The notes under the pieces: generated by a model | What the model was told of the DNA's origin: nothing | The model's input: only the letters and a program-made list of their open reading frames with translations | Database searches by the model: none | Assembly: GCF_947487915.1 (NCBI RefSeq) | Contig: NZ_CANKYH010000004.1 | Coordinates: 303,651-367,650 of the forward strand | Length of the DNA: 64,000 nucleotides | Direction of reading: 5' to 3' | Source of the DNA: an uncultured Serinicoccus sp. | GTDB lineage: Bacteria > Actinomycetota > Actinomycetes > Actinomycetales > Dermatophilaceae | Program-made: the position numbers and the translations under genes | Shown: positions 17,223 to 26,308 of the stretch, piece after piece | Numbering within the stretch: position 1 is the first letter of the stretch | How the letters are laid out: every line of letters starts with the position of its first letter

Positions 17223-18287
17223 ATGCCGACCGCGTCCCCGCTCGTCCTCGCCCACCGCGGAGCCTCCGGGCGGCTGCCCGAGCACACCCTCGCCGCCTAC
17301 GAGCTCGCGGCCCGGCAGGGTGCCGACTACCTCGAGCTCGACCTCGTCGCGACGAGGGACGGCGCGCTGGTGGCCCGGCACGAGAACGACGTCTGGGGGA
17401 CGACCGACGTGGCCGACCACCCCGGCCTCGCGGCGCGTCGGCGTCGGGAGGTGGTCGACGGCACCCCGGTGGAGGGCGTCTTCACCGAGGACCTCGACCT
17501 CGAGGAGCTGCGGACCCTGCGCGCCAGGGAGCGGCTGCCCCAGCTGCGCGGGACCGACCGGGACGGGGAGTGGCCGGTCCCGACCTTCGCGGAGATCGTC
17601 GCCCTCCGTGCGGCGCTCAGCCACGAGCTGGGGCGCGAGCTCGGGCTCTACGTCGAGCTCAAGCACCCCACCCACTTCGCCCGGCTGGGGCTGTCTCTGG
17701 AGGAGCGGATGCTGGCTGACCTGGAGGCCGGTGGCCTGCTGTCGAGGGACGCGCCGGTCTTCGTCCAGTGCTTCGAGCCGGGCAGCCTGCGGCGGCTGCG
17801 CGACGAGCTCGGCTGCCGGCTGCGCCAGGTGCTGCTCGCGACCGCGCCGCAGGACGTGCCCGCCGACCTCGGCGCCTCCTCCGAGCCGCGCACCTATGCC
17901 GAGCTGTTGTCACCGCCGGGGCTGCAGGAGCTGGCCGGCGCCGTCGACGGGATCGGCCCGCGCAAGCAGATGGTGCTGCCCTGGGCGCAGGACGGGACCC
18001 TGGGGGATGCCACGCCGCTGGTCTCCGACGCGCACGCGGCCGGGATGGTGGTGCACGCCTGGACGTTCCGGGCGGAGAACCAGTTCCTGCCGCCCGCGCT
18101 GCGCCGCGGCCCCGCCAGGAACGTCACCCGAGGGGCCGACGCCGAGCCCGGCCCGGAGCCGGCTGCCCACGGCGACCTCGCCGCCGAGGTGCTGGCGCAC
18201 CTCGCGGCCGGGGTGGACGGCATCTTCACCGACCACCCCGACCTCGTGGTGCAGGCCCTGCGGGAGGGTCCCCCGGACGCGGGCTGA
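17223..18287 (+). CDS. Glycerophosphodiester phosphodiesterase
   Basis: 354 residues. It hydrolyses glycerophosphodiesters from lipid turnover to glycerol-3-phosphate and an alcohol. The GDPD signature is intact: LAHRGASGRLPEHT at the N-terminus (catalytic His and Arg), LELDLVATRDG (metal-binding Glu and Asp), VARHEN (second His) and YVELKHPT. No signal peptide is seen, so this looks cytosolic, unlike secreted GlpQ. The length matches actinobacterial GlpQ-like enzymes. It is convergent with aceE, with only three bases between the stops, and divergent from fasR, which puts lipid turnover and synthesis genes back to back. Confidence 0.88.
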   Translation: MPTASPLVLAHRGASGRLPEHTLAAYELAARQGADYLELDLVATRDGALVARHENDVWGTTDVADHPGLAARRRREVVDGTPVEGVFTEDLDLEELRTLRARERLPQLRGTDRDGEWPVPTFAEIVALRAALSHELGRELGLYVELKHPTHFARLGLSLEERMLADLEAGGLLSRDAPVFVQCFEPGSLRRLRDELGCRLRQVLLATAPQDVPADLGASSEPRTYAELLSPPGLQELAGAVDGIGPRKQMVLPWAQDGTLGDATPLVSDAHAAGMVVHAWTFRAENQFLPPALRRGPARNVTRGADAEPGPEPAAHGDLAAEVLAHLAAGVDGIFTDHPDLVVQALREGPPDAG

Positions 18288-18290
18288 CCC

Positions 18291-21044
18291 TCAGGCGTCC
18301 CCGCCGGTGGTGCCGGAGGTCCCCGCGGTGACGTCGAGGAGGCGGTACTTCTCCGCCGCGTCCCGCGGCACCTGCGGGTCCAGCTCGCCCCGGTCGGCCA
18401 GCATCTGCAGCGCCTTGACCGCCATCGACGGGCCGTCGATGTGGAAGAAGCGGCGCGCGGCCGGACGGGTGTCCGCGAAGCCGAAGCCGTCCGCACCCAG
18501 GGCGAAGTAGTCCTCCGGGACCCAGGGGGCGATCTGGTCCTGGACGGCGCGCATGTAGTCGCTCGTGGCCACGACCGGCCCGTCGCCCTCGGAGAGGCGG
18601 CGGGTGACGTAGGGCACCCGCCGCTCCTGCTCGGGGTGCAGGAAGGCGTCGGTGTCGCACGCCATCGCCTCCCGGCGCAGCTCCGACCACGACGTCACCG
18701 ACCAGACGTCGGAGCTGACGCCCCAGTCCTCCCGCAGGAGGTCGGCGGCCTCGAGCGCCCAGGGCACCCCGACCCCCGAGGCGAGGAGGCGCACGTGCTT
18801 GCCCCCCTGCTGCTCGCCGGCGGCGATGCGGTGCATCCCCTGGAGGATCCCCTCGACGTCGACGTCGTCCGGCTGCGCGGGCTGGCGCATCGGCTCGTTG
18901 TAGACGGTGAGGTAGTAGATGACGTTCTCGGGGTCCTCGCCGTACATCCGCTCCAGGGCGCGGGGCAGGATGTGCGCCATCTCGTAGGCGTAGGCCGGGT
19001 CGTAGGCGACGACCGCCGGGTTGGTCGAGGCCAGCAGGGGGGAGTGCCCGTCGGCGTGCTGGAGCCCCTCGCCGGCGAGCGTCGTGCGCCCGGCCGTCGC
19101 GCCGATCATGAAGCCGCGGGCGAGCTGGTCCGCCGCGGCCCAGATGCTGTCACCGGTGCGCTGGAAGCCGAACATCGAGTAGAAGATGTAGAACGGCACC
19201 ATCGGCACCTGGTGGGTGTCGTAGGACGTGCCGGCAGCGCTGAACGCACCGACCGACCCGGCCTCGTTGATCCCGACGTGCAGGATCTGACCCTGCTCGG
19301 ACTCCTTGTAGGCGAGCATGAGGTCGGCGTCGACCGAGGTGTAGTTCTGCCCGTGGACGTTGTAGATCTTCGCCGTCGGGAAGAAGCTGTCCATGCCGAA
19401 GGTCCGCGCCTCGTCCGGGATGATCGGCACGACGTGCTTGCCGAACTCCTTGTCGCGCATCCACTCCTTGAAGATGCGCACGAGGGCCATCGTGGTGGCG
19501 ACCTCCTGCTTGCCGGACCCCTTCTTGGCCACGTCGTAGACCTTGGTGTCGGGCAGCCGCAGGGAGGTGCCCCCCGGCTGGCGCTTGGGCAGGTAGCCGC
19601 CCAGCGTGCGACGCCGCTCCTTGAGGTACTGGATCGCCGGGTCGTCCTCACCCGGGTGGTAGTACGGCGGGGCGTAGGGGTCGGCCTCGAGCTGCTCGTC
19701 GGTGATGGGGATCTGCAGGCTGTCGCGGAACGCCTTGAGGTCGTCCAGGGTCAGCTTCTTCATCTGGTGCGTGGCGTTGCGCCCGGCGAAGCTCTTGCCC
19801 AGGGAGTAGCCCTTGATCGTGTGCGCCAGGATCACCGTCGGCTGACCCGTGTGGTTCATCGCGGCCTGGTATGCCGCGAACACCTTGCGGTAGTCGTGCC
19901 CGCCGCGCTTGAGCTTCCACCAGATGTCGTCGTCGCTCCAGTCCTTGACCAGCTCCTTGGTGCGCGGGTCGCGCCCGAAGAAGTGGTCGCGGATCCACGC
20001 GCCGTCGTTGGCCCGGAAGGTCTGGAAGTCCCCGTCCGGGGTGGTGTTGAAGAGGTTGACCAGGGCGCCGGAGGTGTCCTTGGCGATGAGGTCGTCCCAG
20101 CCGCGGCCCCAGAGGACCTTGACGACGTTCCACCCCGCGCCGCGGAAGAAGCTCTCCAGCTCCTGCACGATCTTGCCGTTGCCGCGTACCGGGCCGTCGA
20201 GGCGCTGCAGGTTGCAGTTGACGACGAAGGTGAGGTTGTCGAGCTCCTCGTTGGCCGCCACCTGCAGCAGGCCGCGCGACTCCGGCTCGTCCATCTCGCC
20301 GTCGCCGAGGAAGGCCCACACGTGCTGCTGGCTGGTGTCCTTGAGGCCGCGGTTGTGGAGGTACTTGTTGAACGACGCCTGGTAGATGGCGTTCATCGGC
20401 CCGATGCCCATGGACACGGTCGGGAACTGCCAGAAGTCCGGCATCGACCGGGGGTGCGGGTAGGACGGGACGGCCGTGACGTCGTCCTGCAGGCCCTTGC
20501 TCTTCTCCTGGCGGAAGCCGTCGAGCTCGGTCTCGCTCAACCGGCCCTCGAGGTAGGCGCGGGCGTAAATGCCCGGGGACGCGTGGCCCTGGAAGAAGAC
20601 CTGGTCGCCCCCGCCCTCGTGGTCACGACCGCGCCAGAAGTGGTTGAAGCCGACCTCGGTGAGGGTGGCCTGCGACGCATACGTCGAGATGTGCCCGCCG
20701 ACCGCGATGTCGGGGTGCTGCGCGCGGTGCACCATGACCGCGGCGTTCCACCGGATCCAGGCGCGGTACCGACGCTCCATGTCCTCGTCGCCCGGGAACC
20801 ACGGCTCCTGCTCGGGGGAGATGGTGTTGAGGTAGTCGGTCGTGGTCAGCGAGGGGATGCCGACCTGCGAGTCCCTCGCCCGCTCCAGCATGCGCAGCAT
20901 GAGGTAGCGGGCCCGCTGGCGCCCGCCGGTGCTGATCGCGGAGTCCAGCGATTCCAGCCACTCCTGCGTCTCCTCGGGGTCCGTGTCGGGGACCTGGCTG
21001 GGCAGACCGTTCAGGATGGGGCCGGTGGAGCGCTCCTGGGCCAT
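18291..21044 (-). CDS. aceE: Pyruvate dehydrogenase E1 component, homodimeric type
   Basis: 917 residues from ATG 21044, with GGAAGGA upstream; a TTG at 21065 is a weaker option. It decarboxylates pyruvate with thiamine diphosphate and passes the acetyl group to E2 lipoate. The ThDP motif [12 protein letters not shown] is visible at about 230, with [16 protein letters not shown] after it. Length fits the fused alpha-beta E1 of actinobacteria. E2 and E3 genes are not in the window. In Mycobacterium aceE is likewise next to fasR and fabD, linking acetyl-CoA supply to fatty acid synthesis. Confidence 0.95.
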   Translation of the reverse strand: MAQERSTGPILNGLPSQVPDTDPEETQEWLESLDSAISTGGRQRARYLMLRMLERARDSQVGIPSLTTTDYLNTISPEQEPWFPGDEDMERRYRAWIRWNAAVMVHRAQHPDIAVGGHISTYASQATLTEVGFNHFWRGRDHEGGGDQVFFQGHASPGIYARAYLEGRLSETELDGFRQEKSKGLQDDVTAVPSYPHPRSMPDFWQFPTVSMGIGPMNAIYQASFNKYLHNRGLKDTSQQHVWAFLGDGEMDEPESRGLLQVAANEELDNLTFVVNCNLQRLDGPVRGNGKIVQELESFFRGAGWNVVKVLWGRGWDDLIAKDTSGALVNLFNTTPDGDFQTFRANDGAWIRDHFFGRDPRTKELVKDWSDDDIWWKLKRGGHDYRKVFAAYQAAMNHTGQPTVILAHTIKGYSLGKSFAGRNATHQMKKLTLDDLKAFRDSLQIPITDEQLEADPYAPPYYHPGEDDPAIQYLKERRRTLGGYLPKRQPGGTSLRLPDTKVYDVAKKGSGKQEVATTMALVRIFKEWMRDKEFGKHVVPIIPDEARTFGMDSFFPTAKIYNVHGQNYTSVDADLMLAYKESEQGQILHVGINEAGSVGAFSAAGTSYDTHQVPMVPFYIFYSMFGFQRTGDSIWAAADQLARGFMIGATAGRTTLAGEGLQHADGHSPLLASTNPAVVAYDPAYAYEMAHILPRALERMYGEDPENVIYYLTVYNEPMRQPAQPDDVDVEGILQGMHRIAAGEQQGGKHVRLLASGVGVPWALEAADLLREDWGVSSDVWSVTSWSELRREAMACDTDAFLHPEQERRVPYVTRRLSEGDGPVVATSDYMRAVQDQIAPWVPEDYFALGADGFGFADTRPAARRFFHIDGPSMAVKALQMLADRGELDPQVPRDAAEKYRLLDVTAGTSGTTGGDA

Positions 21045-21171
21045 CAGGGTGGATCCTTCCTGCAAGGGGGTGTCCTGCCCAGTCTGTCACGTCCCTGACG
21101 CCGCGTCCGTGGTGGCCGACCCGGGGGCCGCCTTTACGTCACCCGCGCCACTCTGCTTGTCTTGTTCCACC

Positions 21172-21621
21172 ATGGACGGGCAGAAGAGGACGGAGCAGCA
21201 GGACGTGACCGACGACGCGCAGGGGGAGGCACCCCTCGCGGGTATGGTGCGCAAGCTCGGCCTTCGCGAGGGTCAGGTGGTCGTCGAGTACGGCTACGAC
21301 GACGACGTCGAGGAGGCCGTGCGGCAGGCCGCCGCCGCGGTGAGCGGGGCGCCGCTGGAGGCGGACGACTACGACGGCGTCGTCGACGTCGTGCTGCTGT
21401 GGTGGCGCGACGGGGAGGGCGACCTCGCCGACGAGCTCATGGACGCCCTGACGACCATGGAGGAGGGCGGCTGCATCGTGCTGCTCACCCCGGGTGCCGG
21501 GCGGGAGGACCGCGTTCCCGCCGCGGACGTGCAGGATGCGTGCACCACCTGCTCGATGACGGCCTCCGGCGCGGTCAACCTCGGGGAGTGGCTGGGCCAG
21601 CGCCTGGTGGGTCGCAAGTGA
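21172..21621 (+). CDS. DUF3052 family protein
   Basis: 149 residues from ATG 21172; an internal GTG (reading VTDDAQGE) is an alternative start. After a variable N-terminus comes LGLREGQVVVEYGYDDDVEE, characteristic of the DUF3052 family found next to aceE in actinobacteria. Function is unknown; it is acidic and cytosolic by appearance. It overlaps the peroxiredoxin gene ahpE by four bases (GTGA), so the two are translationally coupled. The same pair beside aceE exists in Mycobacterium (family knowledge). Confidence 0.85.
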   Translation: MDGQKRTEQQDVTDDAQGEAPLAGMVRKLGLREGQVVVEYGYDDDVEEAVRQAAAAVSGAPLEADDYDGVVDVVLLWWRDGEGDLADELMDALTTMEEGGCIVLLTPGAGREDRVPAADVQDACTTCSMTASGAVNLGEWLGQRLVGRK

Positions 21622-22100
21622 ACGCTGCACCACCCGCCCCGGTGGAGGTGGGCCAGCGCGCCCCCGACCTCACGCTCACCGACCAGGCGGGGGAGCGGCA
21701 TACCCTCTCCGCGGCCGTGGCCGACCGGCACGCCCTGCTCGTGTTCTACCCCTTCGCCTTCTCCTCGATCTGCACCGGCGAGCTGCTGGAGATCCAGCTC
21801 AACATCGACGAGTTCGTCAACGACCGGGTGCAGGTCTTCGGCCTGTCCTGCGACCCCGCACCGACCCTGCGGGCGTGGGCGGCCCACGAGGGCTACCGCT
21901 TCCCGCTGCTCTCCGACTTCTGGCCGCACGGGCAGGTGGCGCGCGACTACGGCGTCTTCGACGAGGACTCCGGTATGGCCGTGCGCGGCACCTTCCTCGT
22001 CGACCCCGACATGCGGGTGCGGTGGTCGCTCGTGCACGGACCGGGGGAGGCGCGGCAGATCGGTGCGCTGCACGAGGCGGTACGCCACCTGCAACAATGA
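21618..22100 (+). CDS. ahpE: AhpE-type peroxiredoxin
   Basis: 160 residues from GTG 21618. It reduces hydrogen peroxide, organic peroxides and peroxynitrite in the cytosol. The peroxidatic Cys52 lies in YPFAFSSICTGE, the PxxxS/TxxC signature, with the conserved Arg near GMAVRGTFLVD. There is no obvious second redox cysteine apart from Cys in GLSCDP, so it works as a 1-Cys enzyme or uses that residue. Mycobacterial AhpE has the same context near aceE. It is followed by tRNA-Val. Confidence 0.92.
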   Translation: MNAAPPAPVEVGQRAPDLTLTDQAGERHTLSAAVADRHALLVFYPFAFSSICTGELLEIQLNIDEFVNDRVQVFGLSCDPAPTLRAWAAHEGYRFPLLSDFWPHGQVARDYGVFDEDSGMAVRGTFLVDPDMRVRWSLVHGPGEARQIGALHEAVRHLQQ

Positions 22101-22119
22101 CGCACACCCACCACAACAG

Positions 22120-22192
22120 GGGCCTGTAGCTCAGCTGGTAGAGCGCCGCGTTTACACCGCGTAGGTCGTCGGTTCGAGCCCGGCCGGGCCCA
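22120..22192 (+). tRNA. tRNA-Val (anticodon TAC)
   Basis: Cloverleaf: acceptor GGGCCTG/CGGGCCC, D arm GCTC...GAGC, anticodon loop TTTACAC with anticodon TAC, T arm GTCGG-TTCGAGC-CCGGC, discriminator A at 22192, no encoded CCA. The next gene starts two bases later. Confidence 0.95.
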
Positions 22193-22193
22193 C

Positions 22194-23093
22194 GTGAACG
22201 CCAGCACCCAGCAGACCGGTGTCGCCCTGGCCGACGTCGTCGCCACCCTCGAGGAGCTCTACCCCACCGCGACCGCGCAGTCGTGGGACCGCGTGGGTCT
22301 CGTCGCCGGGGACCCGGAGCAGCGCGTCCACCGCGTGCTGCTCGCGGTCGACCCGACGCTGGAGGTCGTGGCCGAGGCCGTGCGCACCGGCGCGGATCTG
22401 GTCATCACCCACCACCCGCTGCTGCTGCGCGGGATCCACTCCGTGGCGACGACGTCGGCGAAGGGGGCGACGGTGACCGAGCTGGTGGTCAACGACGTGG
22501 CGCTCTACTGCGCCCACACCAACGCCGACGTCGCCGACCCCGGCGTCGGCCAGGCGCTGGCCGCGGCGTGCGGTCTCGCGGCCACGCAGGCGCTGACCCT
22601 CGCCGAGGACCAGGAGCTCGGCCGGGTCGGCGAGCTGCCCGAGGCGGTCACGCTGAGGGCGCTGGCGCAGCGGCTCGCCGAGGCCCTGCCACCCACGGCC
22701 GGCGGGGTGCGGGTCAGCGGCGACCCCGATGCGCCGGTGCGCCGGGTCGCCGTGCTCGGGGGTGCCGGGGACGGCGAGTTCGAGGCGGTGCGACGCGCCG
22801 GTGCCGACGTCTACGTCACCTCCGACCTGCGGCACCACCCGGCGCTCGAGGCCCGGGAGGAGGCGCGGGCCGCCGCCCGCGCGGGTGGCGCCGCGACGCC
22901 CTACCTCCTCGACGCCGGCCACTACGCCACCGAGTGGCTGTGGCTGCCCGGGCTGCGCGAGCTGCTGCTCGGCCGCCTCGACGTCGAGGTCGAGATCTCG
23001 CAGGTCTGCACCGACCCCTGGGACCTCGTCGTCGGTGCCCGGCCGGACCACGACCGCACGACCGACCACCCCGTCGAAGGAGACCACCCGTGA
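22194..23093 (+). CDS. Nif3-like dinuclear metal centre protein
   Basis: 299 residues. The Nif3/YbgI family forms toroidal hexamers with a di-metal site; its biochemical role is unsettled (older databases call it GTP cyclohydrolase type 2). Metal ligands are visible in TGADLVITHHPLLLRG and YCAHTNADVADPGVG, and near the end in LLDAGHYATEWLWL. GTG 22194 is the only start that keeps the conserved LADVVATLEELYP segment. It lies one base after the tRNA-Val 3' end, with no Shine-Dalgarno sequence. It overlaps the zinc-ribbon gene by four bases. Confidence 0.87.
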   Translation: MNASTQQTGVALADVVATLEELYPTATAQSWDRVGLVAGDPEQRVHRVLLAVDPTLEVVAEAVRTGADLVITHHPLLLRGIHSVATTSAKGATVTELVVNDVALYCAHTNADVADPGVGQALAAACGLAATQALTLAEDQELGRVGELPEAVTLRALAQRLAEALPPTAGGVRVSGDPDAPVRRVAVLGGAGDGEFEAVRRAGADVYVTSDLRHHPALEAREEARAAARAGGAATPYLLDAGHYATEWLWLPGLRELLLGRLDVEVEISQVCTDPWDLVVGARPDHDRTTDHPVEGDHP

Positions 23094-23827
23094 AGGCAAG
23101 CCCCCAGATGCAGGCCCGGCTGCTCGAGCTCCAGGAGCTGGACACGCACATCTCCCAGCTGGAGCACCGCCTGCGCTCGGTCCCCGAGCTCATCGACATC
23201 TCCCGCATGGAGGGCGAGCAGCCCGGGCTGGAGGCCGAGGTGGTGCGGACCAGCACCGAGGTCAGCGACCTCGAGCGGGAGGTGGCCCGGGCCGAGGCGG
23301 CCGTCCAGCTCGTCCGCGACCGGGCGGCCCGCGACCGGCAGCGCCTGGAGGCCGGCACCGGCAGCGCCAAGGACCTCCAGGGCCTGCAGCACGAGCTGGA
23401 GTCGCTGGCCCGGCGGCAGGGCGTCCTGGAGGACGAGGAGCTGGAGGTCATGGAGCGCGTCGAGCAGGCCCAGGGGGCCCAGCAGGCGGCGACCTCCGCC
23501 CTGCAGCAGCACGAGGCCCGGCTCGGGGAGCTGCGCGAGGCCCGGGACGAGAAGGTCGCGGCGGTCGTCGCCGAGCGCGAGGAGGTGGCTGCGGGACGCG
23601 ACGCCATCGTCGCCGACGTGTCGGCCGAGCTGCTCGCGCTGTACGAGCGGCTGCGGGCCCAGACCGGCTCCGGCGCGGCGCCGCTGCAGCAGCGGCGGTG
23701 CGGAGGGTGCCGCCTCGAGCTCAACGCCGTCGACCTCGGGCGCATCCGGGCGGCCGCCGAGGACGAGGTCGTGCGCTGCGAGGAGTGTGGCCGCATCCTG
23801 GTCCGGACGGCGGAGTCCGGCCTGTGA
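23090..23827 (+). CDS. Coiled-coil protein with C-terminal C4 zinc ribbon
   Basis: 245 residues from GTG 23090, with GAAGGAGA upstream. Residues about 1-180 are a long charged antiparallel coiled coil (ELQELDTHISQLEHRLRSV onwards). The C-terminus has two CxxC pairs, CGGC and CEEC, forming a zinc ribbon like that in the CT398/DUF164 family. Such proteins may act in flagellar or secretion contexts or in nucleic acid binding, but the role in actinobacteria is unknown. The order Nif3, zinc ribbon, histidine phosphatase is conserved in many actinobacteria. Confidence 0.87.
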   Translation: MKASPQMQARLLELQELDTHISQLEHRLRSVPELIDISRMEGEQPGLEAEVVRTSTEVSDLEREVARAEAAVQLVRDRAARDRQRLEAGTGSAKDLQGLQHELESLARRQGVLEDEELEVMERVEQAQGAQQAATSALQQHEARLGELREARDEKVAAVVAEREEVAAGRDAIVADVSAELLALYERLRAQTGSGAAPLQQRRCGGCRLELNAVDLGRIRAAAEDEVVRCEECGRILVRTAESGL

Positions 23828-24567
23828 CCGACGGGGCGCCGACCCCCGGGAGCGGTCCGGCGCCCGGGAGCGGTCCGGTCGGGGACCCGGCCGAGACCTA
23901 CCTCTCGGACGAGACGCTGCCCGTCCTCGAGGGCAGCACCCGGCTGGTGCTCGTGCGCCACGGCGTCACCGACTTCACGCAGGCGCGCCGGATGGACGGA
24001 CGAGGTGGCGCCGACCCGGCGCTCAACGCCACCGGCCGGGCGCAGGCACGGGCCGCCTCGGGGGCCGTCGCCGAGCTCCTGGCCCGTGCCACGCCCGCGC
24101 CGGTCCGCGTTGTCTCCTCGTCCCTGGCCAGGGCGCGGGAGACCGGGCGGCTGCTCGCCGACCGCCTCGGGGTCGAGCGCGAGGAGGACCGGGACTGGGA
24201 CGAGCAGGGCTTCGGCGACTGGGACGGGCAGGCCATGCCCGAGCTCGCGGCGCGGGAGCCCGACGAGCTCGCGCGGCTGCGCACCGACCTGGACTACGCC
24301 CGTCCCGGCGGGGAGTCCCGTCGGGACCTCGACGCCCGGGTCGGCGTGGCCCTGCAGCGGGCGGTGGGCTCGGGGGGCACGGTCGTCGTGGCCACCCACC
24401 GGGTCGCCATCATGTCCGTCCTGTGCCGGGTCCTGGGGGTCGACCACGACCGGGGCTGGAGCATCGCGACCGGCCCGGCCTCGCTGAGCGCCGTCGAGAT
24501 GTGGCCCGACGGCGGGGTGCAGGTGACCTTCGTCAACGACACCCACCACCTGCGCGGCCTGGCCTAG
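23824..24567 (+). CDS. Histidine phosphatase family protein
   Basis: 247 residues from GTG 23824, overlapping the previous stop (GTGA). The phosphatase motif LVLVRHGVTD carries the catalytic RHG, with the second His in VVVATHRVAIM. The N-terminal 35 residues are a Pro/Gly/Ser linker with a repeated PGSGP unit. In mycobacteria the equivalent gene fuses RNase HI to this phosphatase domain (alpha-ribazole phosphatase-like); here the RNase H part is absent, leaving only the linker. The substrate is unknown. The TAG stop is part of the next gene's -10 box. Confidence 0.83.
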   Translation: MTDGAPTPGSGPAPGSGPVGDPAETYLSDETLPVLEGSTRLVLVRHGVTDFTQARRMDGRGGADPALNATGRAQARAASGAVAELLARATPAPVRVVSSSLARARETGRLLADRLGVEREEDRDWDEQGFGDWDGQAMPELAAREPDELARLRTDLDYARPGGESRRDLDARVGVALQRAVGSGGTVVVATHRVAIMSVLCRVLGVDHDRGWSIATGPASLSAVEMWPDGGVQVTFVNDTHHLRGLA

Positions 24568-24570
24568 GGT
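24565..24570 (+). promoter_or_regulatory. -10 box of the methyltransferase gene, overlapping a stop codon
   Basis: TAGGGT; its TAG is the stop codon of the phosphatase gene. ATG 24578 follows after seven bases without a Shine-Dalgarno sequence. Confidence 0.5.
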
Positions 24571-24577
24571 CGGGGCC

Positions 24578-25501
24578 ATGAGCGCGGCACCGGACGACCT
24601 CACCCCCATGGAGCGCGCCCGGGTGGCCCCGGAGGAGGGGTATGCCCTCAACCGGTCCAACTGGGACGGCCGGGCGCAGGTGCACGCGGCCAGCGCGCAC
24701 TACGACCTGGAGGGCTGGGTGGCCGACCCCACCCGGGTGGGCGCGGTCGTGCGCCGCGACCTGCAGATCCTCGCCCCGCACCTGCCGGAGGCGCTGCGGG
24801 ACGGGGGCGACGGCATACCTCGCCTCGACGGGCTCGACGTCTGCCACCTGCAGTGCCACCTGGGGACCGACACCCTCGGGCTGGCGCGGCGCGGAGCCCG
24901 CTGCACCGGGGTCGACCTGTCGCCGGAGTCCCTCCGGGTCGCCCGCGACCTCGCGGCGCGCGCCGGGGCGGACATCCGCTACGTCGAGGCCAACGTCCTG
25001 GACGCCGCGGCCGCCGTGGGCGCGACCTTCGACCACGTGCACACCTCGATCGGGACCCTCTGCTGGCTGCAGGACCTGGCGGCGTGGGGCCGCCAGGTCG
25101 CCGCGCTGCTGCGCCCCGGCGGAACCTTCCTGCTGCGCGACAGCCACCCCATGATCAACGTCATGGGGGACACCGACCCGACCACGATGAGCCCGGCCTA
25201 CGCCTACTTCCCGCTGCCGGCGGGCGAGGGCTTCACCTACGCCGACGGCTCGACCTACACCGACGGCGACAGCGCGCTGATCTCCCAGCCGCGCAACGTC
25301 GAGTGGCCCCACCCGCTCAGCGAGATCCTCGGGGCGCTGCTGGACGCCGGGCTCACCGTCGAGCACCTCGGCGAGCACCAGGACCTGCCCTGGCCGGCCC
25401 ACCCCGCGATGACCCCCGAGGGCGAGGACTGGGTGCTGCCCGAGCCGTGGCGCTCGCAGGTGCCGGTGGCGCTGAGCGTCGTCGCGCGCCGCCCGGGGTG
25501 A
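24578..25501 (+). CDS. SAM-dependent methyltransferase
   Basis: 307 residues. Class I Rossmann fold: motif I-like DVCHLQCHLGTDTLGLARRG and acidic motif II TGVDLSPESL, then FDHVHTSIGTLCWL (motif IV region) and LLRPGGTFLLRDSHP. The CHLQCHLG form is typical of a subgroup with methyltransferase domain 11/25. The acceptor is unknown. The long C-terminal part, rich in Tyr and Pro, probably forms the substrate pocket. It appears to have its own leaderless promoter. Confidence 0.82.
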   Translation: MSAAPDDLTPMERARVAPEEGYALNRSNWDGRAQVHAASAHYDLEGWVADPTRVGAVVRRDLQILAPHLPEALRDGGDGIPRLDGLDVCHLQCHLGTDTLGLARRGARCTGVDLSPESLRVARDLAARAGADIRYVEANVLDAAAAVGATFDHVHTSIGTLCWLQDLAAWGRQVAALLRPGGTFLLRDSHPMINVMGDTDPTTMSPAYAYFPLPAGEGFTYADGSTYTDGDSALISQPRNVEWPHPLSEILGALLDAGLTVEHLGEHQDLPWPAHPAMTPEGEDWVLPEPWRSQVPVALSVVARRPG

Positions 25502-25507
25502 GTGCGC

Positions 25508-26260
25508 TCAGGAGGGCAGGGCGTCGAGGACCCAGGGTGAGCCGGGCCGCCGAGGCTCGTGCAGCTCGACGTCGAAGGCGCCGCCGAGCAGCTCGGTCAG
25601 GGCTCGCGGGTTCCTCGGGTCGGACGGGTTCTGGCAGAGCGCCCGCGCGACCAGGCCCCGGGTGTGCTTGGCCATGTGGGTGGCGCCGGGCACCCGCACC
25701 TGCACCCAGCGCCGGGCCAGGTCGGAGGTCGCGGCGGGGGCCCAGGCCGCGGCATACGTGCTGGAGCGGCAGTCCACGACCAGCCCGCGCCCGGCCGCCC
25801 CGGCGAGCACCGGGTCCAGGTGCTCCCGCCAGAAGCCCGCGAGCGGACCGACCCCGGGGAGGTTGACGCCCATCGACAGGCGGTAGGGCGCGAGCCGGTC
25901 GGTCATCCGCACCACGCCGTAGAGCGCGGAGACCACCCGCAGCCGCGACGTGGCCCGCCGCCCCGCGCCGGGGTCCAGGGAGGCCAGGTCCAGCGCCTCG
26001 TAGAGCACGCCTGAGTAGAGCTCGCGGGCCGGGAGCGTCGGCGCGGTGCGCAACCGGGTGTTCCTGGCGATCTCGGCCGTGAGGTTCGGGCTGACCCCGA
26101 GCGCCGTCGCGGCGTCCGGGCCGCCACTGACCTGTGCCAACGCCGTGGCCACGCGGTCCCGTGCCGACGTCAGCTCGGGGGCCGAGAGGGACTCCGGGCG
26201 CAGCGCCGAGCCGCGGGTGCGGGTCTGCTTGGACTCGGACGGCGGGAGCAGGATGAGCAC
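25508..26260 (-). CDS. yaaA: Peroxide stress protein YaaA (DUF328)
   Basis: 250 residues from GTG 26260 (VLILLPPSESK). The LLPPSESK start, the GLVVDCRSSTYAAAW segment and VRVPGATHMAKHTRGLVARAL are family hallmarks. E. coli YaaA lowers free iron during peroxide stress and binds DNA; by analogy this protein limits Fenton damage. The start is supported by TACGCT six bases upstream. It is divergent from the RNB nuclease gene, and the two -10 boxes are 23 bases apart. Confidence 0.88.
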   Translation of the reverse strand: MLILLPPSESKQTRTRGSALRPESLSAPELTSARDRVATALAQVSGGPDAATALGVSPNLTAEIARNTRLRTAPTLPARELYSGVLYEALDLASLDPGAGRRATSRLRVVSALYGVVRMTDRLAPYRLSMGVNLPGVGPLAGFWREHLDPVLAGAAGRGLVVDCRSSTYAAAWAPAATSDLARRWVQVRVPGATHMAKHTRGLVARALCQNPSDPRNPRALTELLGGAFDVELHEPRRPGSPWVLDALPS

Positions 26261-26266
26261 CGCGTC

Positions 26267-26272
26267 AGCGTA
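26267..26272 (-). promoter_or_regulatory. -10 box of yaaA (leaderless)
   Basis: TACGCT on the minus strand, six bases before GTG 26260. Confidence 0.45.
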
Positions 26273-26295
26273 GGTCAGGTGTCGGTGCCTCGACG

Positions 26296-26301
26296 TAGGG
26301 T
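26296..26301 (+). promoter_or_regulatory. -10 box of the RNB gene (leaderless)
   Basis: TAGGGT, seven bases before ATG 26309; no Shine-Dalgarno sequence. Confidence 0.5.
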
Positions 26302-26308
26302 GGGTCTC

